A stretch of 64,000 nucleotides of DNA from Paragonimus skrjabini miyazakii (taxonomy: Eukaryota > Platyhelminthes > Trematoda > Plagiorchiida > Troglotrematidae), in contig JTDE01000724.1 in assembly GCA_014338405.1 (NCBI GenBank), forward strand, positions 90,555-154,554, in the 5' to 3' direction. Below are positions 1 through 12,815 of the stretch, piece after piece. The notes beneath the pieces are model-generated. The model ran no database searches, was not told where the DNA came from, and was given only the letters and a program-made list of their open reading frames with translations. Made by a program: the position numbers and the translations under genes. Numbering within the stretch: the stretch's first letter is position 1; each line of letters opens with the position of its first letter.

Positions 1-1054
1 AGATTAAGTGCTGATGCATAAATAGCTTGCAATTCCGTTACTCGTGACAACATTCTCCTGGTCAACAGTCGCGCACACATACAGTTAACTTCCCCACTAT
101 AATTTAAGTTCAGTTTATACAACTTTTAGACCAGCGTTTCGTAAAGACAACGATTTAACGTCAGACTTCTTCACTTATACTTTTTCTATGTATACATTTG
201 GTTCACCTTTTTATTACTAATGAATGTTTTATTTGGATGGAGATGAAAATCACTCAAACAGGATGGTCCACGCTGTCACTTTTAATATGGGTGCAGTAAA
301 CAACACTCGACTATTTCATCGATTGTGAGTAATGTCCAGCATTCGTTGTGGCTTTCAGAAACCACTGTTTTTGCTTCAAGTAATCCACGAACTCTCTTCA
401 GAAAAATCGAGCGAAAACTTTCTAGATGTTGCTAGAAACAGGCTTGATTAGTGGAATTTCACAGTAATCAGAAGGCCCAGCTAGTTGGCATTATTCTGGT
501 GCCGTTCCATATGAACCGTCATGGATGGTGATTAATGAAGATTCAGCACTGTCTAATATTATTCCGAGTTACTGTAATCAACTGAAGGCAATGAAATTGT
601 TCAGGTGGCCAGCAAACGGCGGTTTCCGATTTGTTTGACAAACGGACAGACTCAAATGAGCAAATACAAAACCTAAATAGCTGTATTGTCTATATCCTTA
701 CTGCAAAGCTGTGCGAATCCGGAGAGCTTATCGAACAGTTCAAGGGTTGACAATGGTAAAATAATGACGGAAGCTACTCACCAACGTTTTTCATCATAAA
801 CATATTCGTCGGCGAATACTATACGTTCTCTCTTTAGGCTTTCAGCTACTGTTCGGTAGACAGTATCAGATATTTTGTCGCCGAATTTCTGGTACAATGC
901 TCAATAGCTGCGTTGGTGAATGTTAATGCTGGCCTTTCGGTCCACACTGTGGACGATACGGTGGACGCTGGATACACAGTGATATGGTTAGGTAGTTGGA
1001 TTTTAATGTGGAACACTTAGCTCTCCGTGTGTTACATCACCTATCCCGTTTGGA
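1..1054. other. No recognisable gene
   Basis: Short frames only, no homology that I recognise on either strand, and no obvious repeat structure. Probably intergenic or intronic. Confidence 0.6.
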
Positions 1055-1125
1055 CATGAAGACCCCGTCGCCGGTTTGAATCCAGTTAGAGGCCAGGTTT
1101 TTCACAAATGGATGACTTCATAACT
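1055..1125 (+). repeat. tRNA-like family A SINE, decayed 3' remnant
   Basis: The stretch GTCGCCGGTTTGAATCCAG matches the T-arm/box B part of the family A repeat that is well preserved at 40954-41033. The next bases, CCAGGTTTTTCACAAA, match the 3' flank of the copy near 16460. The box A half is not recognisable, so this is an old 3' fragment. Confidence 0.5.
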
Positions 1126-3786
1126 TACAAATTCGCCGTACTATCCATTAGGAATGTTTAGATTGCTAAATATCACTGGAAGGCTTACCCAACTGATGAA
1201 ATATGGGACCAACGCGCTGTCATGCATGAACAGTTCTTTTATTTGATCGATTCATGAAGCCGACTTATCAATGTGGCATTGTTAGAACCAGTGATGCAGT
1301 ACATAAACAACCAGTAGTGCCAGTGAGTCCTAAAACATTACCGTCATGACGCTCTCTCTATACATTCTGTTTGTTGGTTCTTGCTTTGTTTTCATGCCCC
1401 AGTTATAAGTTCTAATTTAAACACTGCTACAAACCCTAAATAACAGATAACTGGAGAAGTCACGCAGATGTCCAGTTATTAATATTATTCATATGACTTA
1501 CTTTGTGCATCAGCACTGTATTCTGGGTACCTTCCAAGTGGAAACTTCCTATGTGCATAGTTTTTGTGTAGGATCATCTAAACGTTGCCAGAAGACGCGC
1601 CATAAGTATCTCTCATCTCCTCTGTTCTCATAGGTAGTTATCCAGCTACTGGACGTTAAACATCAGTATACCCTCAGAAATTCGTTGCCTCCATGGGTTG
1701 ATTACCTCGTGGGTTGGGTGAAAATGAATTCTGTTCAATCTAAGTTTGACAGTTTATATCTCTACCGTCAGTTCTTTAGGAGCTTGTGTTCTATCGACTT
1801 TGTACGGTACCTACTTGATTAAGTGTTTAACTACAAAACGATTATCAGAAGGCACCAAATTCCCATCAGGTCTCTGTAGAAAGTCAATTAACCAGAAATA
1901 TGTCCTCAAATAGTCCGAACATTTTTAACCACTTGTCACGTAATGTGAGAATTTAGTAACATGGAATGAATAGACAGTAACTTACACATGGTATGTGGGC
2001 CGGCAACCTTGGATCACTTCAAGTAAATACCGGATTTGACATGTATTTGGTTTTGGTACAATATTTACGGTGAATGCTTTTAATAGTGGAGTTAGTCTAC
2101 GTCTGGTTAATAAACGTTTATTCCGCTGTGAATCTAAAGTTTAAAAATCGGGACAAGGTACATACATCATTCGTGATCTACAGAGGATCAACTGGGAATT
2201 TAACTTCAGTTAGGTTTAATTTATCCTAAAGATTTTTTCTGACTAAACAAAATGGACAATGTTTGTCTACACACCAGCTGCGACAGCGGGAAAAATTTTC
2301 CCTCGTTTTTGTAGTTGTTGACCGCAATTTGAACTGATATTTTTTAAGCAATAGAAGCTCAAATCCAACGATACTGTGTAAATTTCTAAGTGGGAACGAC
2401 GGATTAAGGTGGATGCATTAGAAATAATTGTGATTAGATTCAGTCACAACTGTGGACAGTGCAGCGGATAGCTTTATGATTGTTAACTCAACTTTTAGGT
2501 CGCATTAGTAAAATTTGTTCACTCCCTGCCGTTGGTTTTAACACGCTTGGCTAATTTGATGCACTCCGGACTACAATACAGCACGGTTGAACAATTTAAT
2601 CAGACGGAAATTAAATTCAATAGGGACAAACAACAATAAATATGCTCAGTTTTGTTGAAAACACACACAGTGAACAAACGCGTTGTCAAGGTCAGTGGTC
2701 AACAATCCATCCAAGCATACAGTGGTTTAAAAGATAGAACCAATTCCAAAGTCGGCTTGAGAAAAATCCGTTTCATTTGTGACAATGAAACAGAAATTAC
2801 TACGTATACATTACGGCCACGTTTATGTTTGTAAATGGTTGTGCTCGATAGGAAACAGAAAAGCAGCTGCATTCAAAGCTACAGTGTGAGATTTCGGAAA
2901 ACTACTTCACTCATGAGTGGTCTATTAACAACAGTAATGACCAAAGCACTTCACTCACCTCAGTAAGACCTGTTAGGGTGATTTGAGTGAAAATGGAATG
3001 CAACTAAGCTGGAGTCATAGCCAATTCCCCGTGTATCCTTGAGTCAGTGAACCCAAAAGTTTTCTGAATAGCTTTCACTATTGAAGTCCTCATCTTAATT
3101 CAGTCTAATTAAAGTTAATAATCCCCGTGTTATTTAAAAAAACAGGCAGTAAACTAAAACAACCATCAGGTAAAGGGAACTTTGATGCTGAAAAGTTTTG
3201 TAAAAGTGTCAACTGATACTTTCAAAAGTTTAGTTACCAACATTTCTTTCCGCAACCGACAAAGACAACAGAGTTCTCACCAAGAACGTCATTTCCGTTA
3301 TAACGAACCATAGAACTGACAATTCAACCACAGAATCTTACAGGCTTTCTAGAAGAACACCTCAACACTTTAGTCAAAGTGAGGCAGATGCTTTCTTGTG
3401 ATAAATTGGGCTAACACTGAACTGACGAACGACGAACTCATCCTTCAAATGTATTTAACGCTAGTGCTTCAAGCCTGTTAGCAGAAGTTCATTGATTTTT
3501 AACAATTATTATTTCAGTGTCACATATTTCTTTTTGTTATTTACGCTTTCTTGTAAACCATTAAAAACGGTGTTGATACCATCATCGAAATTCCTTCCTC
3601 CGTTAAGCTACATTCTCTTGTACCTGGGTAATTCACGGTAACGCTCTTGTTAGTTGTGACGTTTTAGACCACGTCATCTAACGCACTCATGGCTTTGGTT
3701 CAGAGTTAATGGTTATAAAAATTCCCCCAGAATTGCCAAATTGACAGATTTTGTCTATTGCTCGAGGAATCAACGTGTGATAAAGC
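1126..3786. other. No recognisable gene
   Basis: I see nothing in these 2.7 kb beyond short chance frames. The 60-codon frame near 2652 has no recognisable domain. Confidence 0.6.
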
Positions 3787-3880
3787 TTGATTAAGGGATG
3801 GAAAACACGGACGCATATCAATCTAAACCTCAAACCAGTCTCCAGCTTTGCTGGACCAAGATGTAGGCTGCAGTCGTCCA

Positions 3881-3921
3881 GTCCACAGTGGTTAAGTCAC
3901 AGTGGTCAAGTCACAGTTCAA
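3881..3921 (+). repeat. Short tandem repeat, about 14-bp unit
   Basis: Nearly three consecutive copies of a unit close to GTCACAGTGGTCAA lie here, the last one truncated. They sit in a locally GC-richer 300-bp stretch that is open in one frame (3787-4104). The translation shows no domain I know, so I treat the frame as incidental. Confidence 0.55.
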
Positions 3922-4328
3922 TCCGTTGACTTCAGCGTACAGCACACTGGCGACAAATGTCTACCAGTGAGAGAGTACTCACAGATTCGAATGGTCGGTC
4001 GTGGTGCCGGACTAACAGTTGAAAGGCTTGGCAAGTGCTTTCTAGTACAGTGCCTCGCTGATACAAATTACACAAAATTTACTAACCGAAATGAAACGCT
4101 TTGATGTTAGACTGTTCAACTAATTCGCGTAACTTCAGTGGCCTTTGTAAACAACCCTTCTTGTGTGGTTCTATAGACTGACCTAATTGTCTCGATATTA
4201 CCCATATCAACCACGTGGTTCGTGTCTAAAGCGAGACCAGTGATTGTGAAATCCGTTATCATGGCGGGGTACTCCAGCTGAGTTATGGGTTAAATGTATA
4301 GCACAATGGAGTCAATCCAACTAAGCGG

Positions 4329-4739
4329 ATGGCTGCATTTTCAAAGAATCCCCAATGGTTTCGGGCGCCTATTTATCTTCATTTTGCGTTCTCGTGCCAT
4401 CTGCCATGTATGAACTTAAAAAAGACCTTCGAATTTCGCTCCGCCTACACTTTTACTGATGTGAGGTTCCTAAGATGTAAAATAATTACAAGCAGTGAAA
4501 TCTCTTCTCAAGAAAATCCTCTTGCCAATTCTGTTGAAGACCCTATTTTTGAGTTGGAAAACAACAGTTCTGTGAGTGTTTTTAATATCGGAGTAAGTAC
4601 CCTTAAGTATTGTATAAGAAACCATTCACGGTTATATTTGGTCATTAGCGTAACCGTTGCTTTTATCTATGCAGTTTTTAATTACTCGCTTCTTTCTGTA
4701 GCTGCCAAGCTGTGTGGGAAATTAAACTCGTGGTGCTAA
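4329..4739 (+). other. Unassigned 136-codon open frame
   Basis: This is one of the longer uninterrupted frames outside the transposons. The translation has one hydrophobic stretch near its C-terminus (about residues 102-124, LYLVISVTVAFIYAVF and following) that could be a single membrane segment. I recognise no family. A donor-like GGAGTAAGT lies inside it at about 4589. At this length, in AT-rich DNA, chance is the likeliest explanation; an exon is possible but unsupported. Confidence 0.12.
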
Positions 4740-6246
4740 AATAGATATTCTAATGATTGTAAATGACGTTGGTCTTATGGTTTATTCTACCCTGTAGACC
4801 AGACAGTACAGTTCACTGTTTGATTTAAATTCGCATTCTGTCTGTCTTCTTAATCACAGAAGTGCAACGTTTTCTGAAACTGTAAATTCTTAATCGGTCT
4901 CGAACATAATCCAACTGGGCAGATTTGCTTGGATTTTTTGGGTCAGAACAACCTGACTGACTGGTCAGGCCTCGATGTGTTAGTTCATTTTACGTGTGAT
5001 AGGGACATCATATCAAACACACTGACACAAATTCTCACATATGAATTTGGTATCTCATCATTATCCTCATTTTCATTCTGTTAACCTTGTTCGAGCTATC
5101 ATGGTAACGAAGTAGTCAATTGATGGTGTGGTGTACAGTTTGAATAGAACTCCAGTGTAGAGGTAACACTTTTCTAACCTGAAGTAATTTACAACCGTTC
5201 CCTACTTTTATCATGCTCAGAAAACTGGTATTCCATCAAAAACCTTTGTGACTGTAGCCAACGAAGGTGGGGGAATTGAATGTCAGTTGAGGGCGACAGT
5301 CCTGTGGCATATCATGGACAAATTCAACCCAAAGACCATTATTTGTGTTTAGAAATGGAGTTGGCAGACAGTAACTTGAAATAGAACAGATTAGTGCGAT
5401 TTTACCTATTGAAAAAGTTTGTGGTCTCCTTCATGTCGTTCTCTCCGAAGCGTAAAACTCAAACATCTACATTATCATAGGAGAATTACCAACAACATCG
5501 TTTGATCAATGCAGCTACCCGGAGAGTTTGTGCATATTGTGACCTGTTTGACTGAGTTCCTTGCTGACTTCCACAAGGCGCACTATGATATCAGAACCAG
5601 ACCAAATAAGCGATACTGAGAAAGCTTCATGCTTCCGGTCACAGAAATGTAGGCTTTCCTAAATTGGTGCATACCGCGTTAGCTTGTTATGTTCAGATCG
5701 ACGTGAAGTAACGAAACTTGCCACGAGACAGACTACTATAGGGACTACTTCGTCTGCTAATTCTACCAAACTTGTCGTGAATCAGTGGGAGTGAATAATA
5801 TTCAGATTGGCTACAGCTATCACTATAGAAAAAATGAGAGTTCGTATTGTGTAAGTTGTTGAAACGGATTACCGGATGGGCTTGGCTATTGGTATCATAT
5901 ATCACACGCTAACATGGACGAAAAGCACGAACACTCTTTGAGGCAGTCGATGTATAATTTTTGCTTGCGTCACTAACGGGAGGAATTACTGAATACGGAC
6001 AATCAGGTCGGATATGCCAACAAGAACAACAAATCTAACGGTTTCTAGCACGACTTAGCCTAACGGTTCGCTACGGTACGAAACACCTAGCGCATATTCC
6101 AGGGTAAGGTCAAGCAAGTTATACCTGATTTGTGTATCTGTGTGGTAGCAAATCATTTAAGTTTATCACTAATGATTTGAAGTTGAGCAAGTGAATGCAT
6201 ATACTTACTGAGAACTGATAAGGGGTAGCAGATCCAATTGTTATAA
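4740..6246. other. No recognisable gene
   Basis: Only short chance frames. No repeat structure or domain recognised. Confidence 0.6.
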
Positions 6247-6490
6247 ATTGAACACAGCCCAAAATATTACATATTTCGACTTCACGTGAAGTTTCCAGCT
6301 AGCCCCCTTCGAAAATCTCGAGGTATTCCAGTTTCAGGCTTATTAAAACTTAACACTAGTGAACATTATTCTCACCAGCCGAATTTCAACAGTGACCACG
6401 TGGCAACTGTGCTGACCACTGCACTACTGACGTCACATTAGGTACAGCTGAATTAACATTTGTAAGCACTCAGTAACATCGGCTCATGAG
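6247..6490 (-). repeat. tRNA-like family B SINE, decayed copy
   Basis: On the minus strand the order is a GTCAGTGGCGCAGTGG-like box A (around 6390-6420), a degenerate box B, then a tail ending TGTTCAA (about 6249). This matches the better copies at 11317 and 13428. The adjoining plus-strand words CACTACTGACGTCACATTAGG are the family's shared leader read in reverse. No second inverted arm is visible on the right. Confidence 0.5.
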
Positions 6491-7404
6491 TAGTGCTCAG
6501 AGGAGACGACACATAGGCCGTCCGTCTGAGACTAATCGGAATTACTCGTTTCATTGAATCGAGTAGTAATAGGTGAATATAAATCACCTATATTACTAAC
6601 ACAATATGTGACACGCATTTTACGCATGAGGAACTTCTGTAGAAAAGTGAGCTTCCGGAAGTTGAACACACTCGAGTTAATAAGGGTTTTGTACTGGTTA
6701 TCTTCTTTAAGAGGCAAACCTACTCCAATCGCACAGAACACTTTTAAGTATGAAACGGGTAAGAACTTTAATGTTGCAGTTTTCTGGTTCAAGTCTACCT
6801 TATTTGCGCGTTGCCTTCAGATAAGTACACTGAAGTACGCAAAACCGCATGCGTTTGTAAGGTACTTCTATGCTGAGCGTTTCCGAAGAAGTCAAGGTGG
6901 CACTGATTCGACTATAGTGAAATAAAAACCATTAATTATCTTGTGAGTCAGTAGAAAAAGATGGGGGAAAGTTAAAACCACCAGATATCTTTTTTTGTTC
7001 TGGGGAGTGTTATTAGTTAAAGTCTAGTTTGGCCAATACGATAAGAATAAACTGAAGGCACAGTGCAAGCAGTGGTTCATCAGCAAATAGAAATTCTGCG
7101 TAGTTCTCAGGAATTTGTCTTGTAACATATTTCTTTGGTCTGTTGTAGAAGTCTACTATTATATGAGAGACATCTGTAAGGAGAAGTAAGCTGAATGATA
7201 GCCAAACAAATTGCACAACTAATAACATAGTGGGGTTCGGACTCTAACGTACCGGAAGATGTGATTTTAAACTTAGGGACTCAAGACATCCCTTTACCAT
7301 ACAAATTAATCACCATTGAGATAAGGAACAGAAAACATCGACCTGCCTTTTACAGTTTTTAGTTATGCTTATTGAACGGTATTCCGTATTGTCATACTGA
7401 TGGT
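6491..7404. other. No recognisable gene
   Basis: Two overlapping 86- and 123-codon frames on opposite strands near 6532-6925 have no recognisable domain. A small imperfect hairpin (AATAGGTGA against TCACCTATATT) lies at about 6568-6596. Nothing else seen. Confidence 0.55.
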
Positions 7405-7680
7405 AATACAATTTCTATGCTTGACAGTGACGTTGATGAAGTTCGGCATGAACTATTTGAGAAATCCTGTCGGGGTAATCAATCCCCTGGATCATTTAGT
7501 TGATTCCATATGAGACAGTAGGGCGGGTGGGTGAAAGAGTTTAAACTTGAAATTTCTGAGCCGCTGGCGTGGCTTCGTAGCTCAGCTTGTAGGGCGCTTG
7601 CAGCTTTTAGGCGTGGTGTTTATGTCACTGGTTCAAATTCAGCCAAAGCCATGGTTATCCACAATTTGGTTTCATTTAAA
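7405..7680 (+). repeat. tRNA-like family A SINE, monomer
   Basis: Right half of the family A element. The 5' segment (about 7405-7560) contains GAGAAATCCTGTCGGGG and GGTGGATTCCATATGAGAC-like words shared with 40850-40930. A tRNA-like body follows from GGCTTCGTAGCTCAGC (about 7572) to a box B copy GGTTCAAATTCAGCC and AAAGCC (about 7650). The inverted left arm seen at 40651 and 16178 is absent or unrecognisable, so the 5' segment plus tRNA-like body can exist as a unit of about 250-280 bp. Confidence 0.7.
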
Positions 7681-8639
7681 TCATCAAATCTGTAAAACCA
7701 CCAATTATTAATTGCGTACTGTGTGGGTTTCTCACGTATGCTGATTTTTTCAACGGCACTGGAAGTGGACAACACAGCACTTGTAGTGCAGTTATACTAG
7801 TTTTTAAGAAGCATCTGATGAGATAAACTGACGGCATCCCAGTCCGCTCACATAGATGTCGTGACACTTCAGTAAATGCTGGATAAATTAACAAGGACTG
7901 GTTTGTTGTTTGTTTTTTAACTTTAGTCTGAAATGGCCATATGCGTTGGTACTGCTTATCCAGACTCGTGTTCATCCATCATATATGACGTTTTTGCATT
8001 CCCTCATATGAGCTGTATGCAAATAACAACCGATAGCATTACAAATTGCAGAAGATTTATAATAATTTACAATTCCATAAACGGTCTCGAGGAGACCGCT
8101 ACACTGATCATGTGCTTACACATAATCTGACGTTCATGCAATTGTACATGTTGTTGTCTTATTTTGTCGAGTGGTACCCATGTGTTTCTCCAATACAGAG
8201 TGATCTCACCAATAAATTATTCAATCGATCTGTTGAAGATGGTACTCCCTAAAAGGATTTACTGAACATTCGTTTTTATCTCGTGAAGAAGACAGCAAAA
8301 TCTAGAGATGTGTAACTTTCTGTGTCTGAGAATCAGCCAGATAACAATAGAACAGATGTAAAGCCATTAGGTGCAGTGAGTAAGAAAATCAGCTAATCGA
8401 TATGGTAAAGTGTGTGATTGTCAACAGTTACACCATCGTACTTTCAAATTGTAGGTATGACCGAGTACAGACGAATGAAAGCAAATTGTCCGCACGAACG
8501 TGTTCTGAATGAAGAGATCAAGGTTGCATCAGAACGAAACTGGACCTTGACGTGGTATGACGGCTTGCGCATCCCGATGACCTATTGGGCTAACCTGGAT
8601 GGTATGGCCACCATACCGATAGAGTCACTCATATCAGGC
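7681..8639. other. No recognisable gene
   Basis: Several short overlapping frames with no recognisable domain. The frame at 8418-8744 runs into the retroelement remnant that follows and may belong to its leader. Confidence 0.5.
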
Positions 8640-9620
8640 AGGCCAATGGGTAAAGGTTTGATAAGTCACAGTCTCCTGGCCCTCCAGGTTGGGGGTTGGA
8701 AGAAGATTGGCATCCTTTCCCGGAAAAGGTACCAGTTCTGGTAAACTACCACTCACCCACTGCCTTGTGGTATAGGCTTCTGAGCCAAAGGCATTGGTTG
8801 CATACCCTAATCGTTCTTTTGTCTAGGTTTGGGTGTCTTGGCAGTATCTCAGCCCACATACAACCATGAATGGTCACAACACAAGTAATTGCATATTGTA
8901 TCGGCCATCTCGTAGTAGAAACCGGGTCGCCCTGTGTGCTACATATAACAGGGTGGATAGGCGAAAATATGCTACTGCTGACCCCTCCCGCACCGTCCAA
9001 TACAATTTAATTCTCAAGCCTCTCCCGACCTCCATTTCTGGTAACTGCTCTACAGGTCCCATAACAGATGTAGTTAACAGTAGTAACACAGAGCCGGTAA
9101 GTTCCATTTCTTGCCATTCAGCTTCATGCCTCCCTCTTCCCTTGTTTAGACCTCGAATGCGAATTGATATGGGTACTTTCAACGTTTGCACTCTGAAAAA
9201 GGTAGGTCAGCAGGCCGTTCTCGTACGAACGTTAGACTCGTTGCATGTCGATATCTGTTGTATCCCAGAGACTAGCATGCAGCATGTTAATCAACGTATG
9301 GAACTAACAGCACCCACATTGTCTACTCGATAGTGGTTATACACTTCAGATGACTCTACAACCGCCGTTACAGATCAGGCTGGAGTAGATATTGTTCTCA
9401 ACACGACGGATGCAACCGCATTAGTAGGCTGGATTCCTGTTAACAATAGACTATGTGCCGTCCGCTTGGTAGGTTCTGTTATGGCCAGCTCTAGACGCAA
9501 GGCCTTCAAAAACTTACTCATTGTGTCCTCCTACTGACTGTAGTGACGTCGGCGCCAACTTAACCGGATGTTCGTTTGGCAAGCACTGTAATATCTCGAG
9601 TGATCTTTGTTGCCCCTTAA
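8640..9620 (+). pseudogene. RTE-like non-LTR retrotransposon: leader plus endonuclease remnant
   Basis: From the ATG at 9157 the frame reads an apurinic-type endonuclease/exonuclease/phosphatase start. A GTFNVCTLKKVG segment carries the early Asn, and DICCIPET carries the catalytic Glu. A TAG at 9331 interrupts it. The same frame continues past the stop through GVDIVLN, GWIPVNNRLCAVRL and LLIVSSY to about 9535, where another stop and a frame change follow. The conserved TDC motif is then readable in a different frame. Reverse transcriptase is missing, so the copy is 3'-truncated or deleted. The 8640-9150 stretch is GC-richer and looks like element leader; this is an inference. The clade is from memory of similar fluke and schistosome repeats. 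Nick activity is lost. Confidence 0.72.
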
Positions 9621-11316
9621 TATAATCATCGCGTTCTGAAGAGGAATTATTGAAGGCGTATGTTCGCCTGCATCTCTTTTCTCATCACCTTCATGAGCAT
9701 AGTTAAAGCGTTAACAGTATCCGAGGTTATCTGACACTTACTAAAGCATGCGACTGGTAACGACGTCTGTGTGCCATTGCGCTGCGTTGAAAAATAAATT
9801 TAAACCTTTTACTCTCCAACACATTATCTTATTGTCCGTTAGCATCACCATCAGCAATAGATTTCCAACACTGACACCATACGGTATTTACAAGGACGAA
9901 AGTTGATTAAAGTACATCATTTACCTTTTCATAATTTGCTAATTAAAGGTTAGTTCGGAATGGTTTACTTTTGTACAAGAATAGAACCACTTTGACCTGT
10001 TGGAATAGTAATACCATAACAGTCACAACCATGTACTACCGTGTTATGACTTATGATTAAACTGACGGACGAAGACGGAGAAGTGGCGTGTAGTAGGGCT
10101 AGCAACCAACTCGGAATATTTGTAATTTCTCATACTGTCTGCTTTCATAAGTAGGTACTAAGTGCAGATTTCCCACCCATTATCCGTATTGCTGACTTGC
10201 CATTCCGATGTATGTTGCCGCCATTTTAACGATTGGTGTGTTTACTTGCCTTATACAATGAATTATCGTACGGATTTACATCATCCGCACACGGACATAC
10301 TAATCCGGTGTGCCGTTATAACCTAATACCGGAAATCCGTTGAAGTCTTTCCACTCAACTGATTCCTCTTCGTATAAAACTGAATTACACATCTGACAGC
10401 GCTTCAGTCTGATTTTTACAGTAAACATTTGTGGTTAATTAATGATCTATCAGAGTCTCGACTTACAGAGGGTTTGTGAAGATGCGACATAAAATATTAA
10501 GAGGAGAATGAGTTAGATAAAAAACACTGAAATATTTTTTTCAAAATACAAGCTCAATAATTATGAAAGCAACTTAATCGATACAGACAACGAATACAAG
10601 TGTCAGTGAATAAAAATCTTAAAATCTCGTGGGAATTTTGTAAACCTTTACTGGTGTATTTAAATGTCTACTGGATAGCAACTCAATCGGTAGAAGCTTT
10701 GCAAGGGAGAAGCAGATGGAACAGTACATTGTAATTTTTCAAATAAGACTTGAAACGGAAATCTCAAGGTATTTATACCTCAACTTGTTCCAGTTGGTTA
10801 TTCGTACTCACCGGTCAAGCCAACTTATGACGTAATTCAACCATGAAATATTTTAGAGATGAAGACAGGAAGAAGGTTCGTTTTAGGATTGGAGTTTGCT
10901 AACATTTTTGTGAAAACACGAACCTCTCCAACAAGTACCATACTTCAGCGCTTGCACAAATGTTCCTTCAGTGACGGTTTCATGAAGCAAATAGCGTTCT
11001 AATTTCGTGGAATCCGGTTAGTAAGGAATATACGAACCATCGATGTAAATATGCACTGATGATTGATGATGGGGAATTGTAAGAACTGGTTTTACGATAG
11101 ACCTTATAAAAAAGAAGTAACATTAAGGGGACCGTGACAAGCTGTATCTTGCTAGGACGATGAGAACCAACTAATCTTCAGCGTACACAATTGTAAGATT
11201 TATCCGCGGTTTGAACCGACAGATAGAAAGCAGAATAACATACTTCAGCTACACGTGTCCACAATTTAAACCACGGATACATAGGATTTTTGAGGTCAGA
11301 ATAGTCACATACCCGC
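9621..11316. other. No recognisable gene
   Basis: Only short frames. Nothing recognised on either strand. Confidence 0.6.
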
Positions 11317-11745
11317 AATAGATCGCAGAAATAGCACTCCCATATATATGTCAACCAGTCCTTTTTGAAAAGAAGCACTAGGTTGAAGTTTTGCTTTCAT
11401 TAGAGCTCGTCCGTAGTGAATATGCTTGCCACGATCGGGACTAGAACTCTGGTCACGCTTTCAGGAGGAATCAGTGCTGACCACTGCGCTGCGCCACTGA
11501 CCTCACATTAGGCACGACCGAATTATCATATGTAAACGCTCAACCACTTTAGTTTGTGGGAGATCTTCAATTGTGTATCTGAACTCCGGCTTAGCTTTCA
11601 TGGGGTTACTCTGTTCATCATTGCGCCATTGACTTTACATTGGACATGACTGTTTTATTACATGTAAATGCCCACTCACATTTGGAAATCGAATCGTTTA
11701 TGAGAATGTGACAGCTGCGACCAATTGCGAGTTGTGTTCATTTGT
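11317..11745 (-). repeat. tRNA-like family B element with inverted arms and nested fragment
   Basis: Minus-strand tRNA-like body: box A CAGTGGCGCAGCGCAGTGG-like (about 11488-11506) and box B GAGTTCTAGTCCCG (about 11440), then the tail ending near 11317 (CTATTTCTGCGATC). A second truncated box A segment of the same family lies at about 11600-11680. A plus-strand copy of the tail (GTGACAGCTGCGACCAATTG and following, 11703-11745) closes the structure. The tail therefore occurs at both ends in opposite orientation, as at 13428-13798. Confidence 0.7.
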
Positions 11746-12476
11746 TATAACTTTATTCCGTCATTACTCTTAGGTAATTACTTACCCACTGTTTGACCGC
11801 TGTTTGCGTCAAAACTGTTTCCCAGCCATGAGAGTCCAACCTCTTCTCTTGGTTCTGTCAAGATGGATGGCAGTAAAAACCAAAGAGAAATAAGGCGAAA
11901 AACTTATCGATTCTTTTCATTTGAATTACCTTCAGTTCACCTTCGAAAGATCGGAAAGTCTTTACACATCGAATCAGGATGCGTACTCTTACTGAGCCAA
12001 TGTGGGTGTGAATGCTGTACTCGGTTAAAAAGTTTATCGCTGAACAATATTGCCTAGGTCAACCCGAGAACAATTTGTAAGCTTCGGGTTTAATTTCAGA
12101 CTCCATCAACTAAGACTTGTAAACAAAGGCTTTCATATAATTATAAACCAACGTTGTAAGTTTCGCATGGGAAACAAAATTATGAATAGCAGGACTCCTT
12201 TTTACAATGCAGCTAGGCAAGCTTTGGAATAGTCACCTGTGTCAGATGTGGAACTCATTGAAGTTTCTCAACATAAATTGTTATAGTGGCCGGTTAGATT
12301 GAAACCGTACGACTGGATCTCTGTACGTTTCAATTCTATCAAAACTGTACTCCTTCGCCTGCTTGCTGCTGCTTCTATAACTTGATTCGTTCTAACTAGA
12401 CCACTGTCATATAGTCGTTGCACCTGGTCCGGTATCTGTCCTGTTTGTTTCGCATATTATCTGTCAGTCATACTGT
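11746..12476. other. No recognisable gene
   Basis: Two short frames (11863-12057 and 12050-12232) have no recognisable domain. Confidence 0.55.
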
Positions 12477-12815
12477 GGTGGATTGTAAAACCGGAGGTGT
12501 AAGCGTTCCAACACTCGGTGGAATACCTCGACGCGTGGGGGAGTTACGTTCGAAAGCCCACAACGAGCGGATGGCGGACAACGGGGGTGATCGCATGATC
12601 ATCGCTCGACCGGATCGGACCAACGGACGAGACATGGCAGACAAAATTGAATGGACGACGAAACCGGAGGCGCGATTATTCCACCACTCGCAGAAATATC
12701 TCGACACTCCCGTGGAATACGATCAAAGCCCACTGTGGTTAGATGGAGAACAACACGAGCGACCGGGCAAGCCATCACTCAACGAAATCGAACCAACAGA
12801 CGAAGAATGGTAGGC
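12477..12815 (+). repeat. Diverged tandem duplication, 173-bp unit, GC-rich
   Basis: Two adjacent copies of a unit are offset by 173 bp: ACCGGAGG at 12490 and again at 12663. Further shared words include GGAATACCTCGACGC against GAAATATCTCGACAC, and blocks around AGCCCACA, GCGGATGG/GGTTAGATGG and GAACAACACGAGCGA. Both units are open and the predicted peptides align (TGGVSVPTLGGIPRR against TGGAIIPPLAEISRH). However, 173 is not a multiple of three, so the similar peptides lie in different frames. Composition is clearly GC-richer than the surroundings. It may be an old coding or satellite unit; I do not recognise it. Confidence 0.6.

Noticed and set aside
7807..7835. CTGATGAGATAAACTGACGG as a hammerhead
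   Set aside because: No pairing after CTGATGA and no GAAAC block.
8874..9191. Minus-strand 105-codon frame as a gene
   Set aside because: It lies antisense to the RTE leader and endonuclease remnant, whose plus-strand frame carries recognisable motifs.
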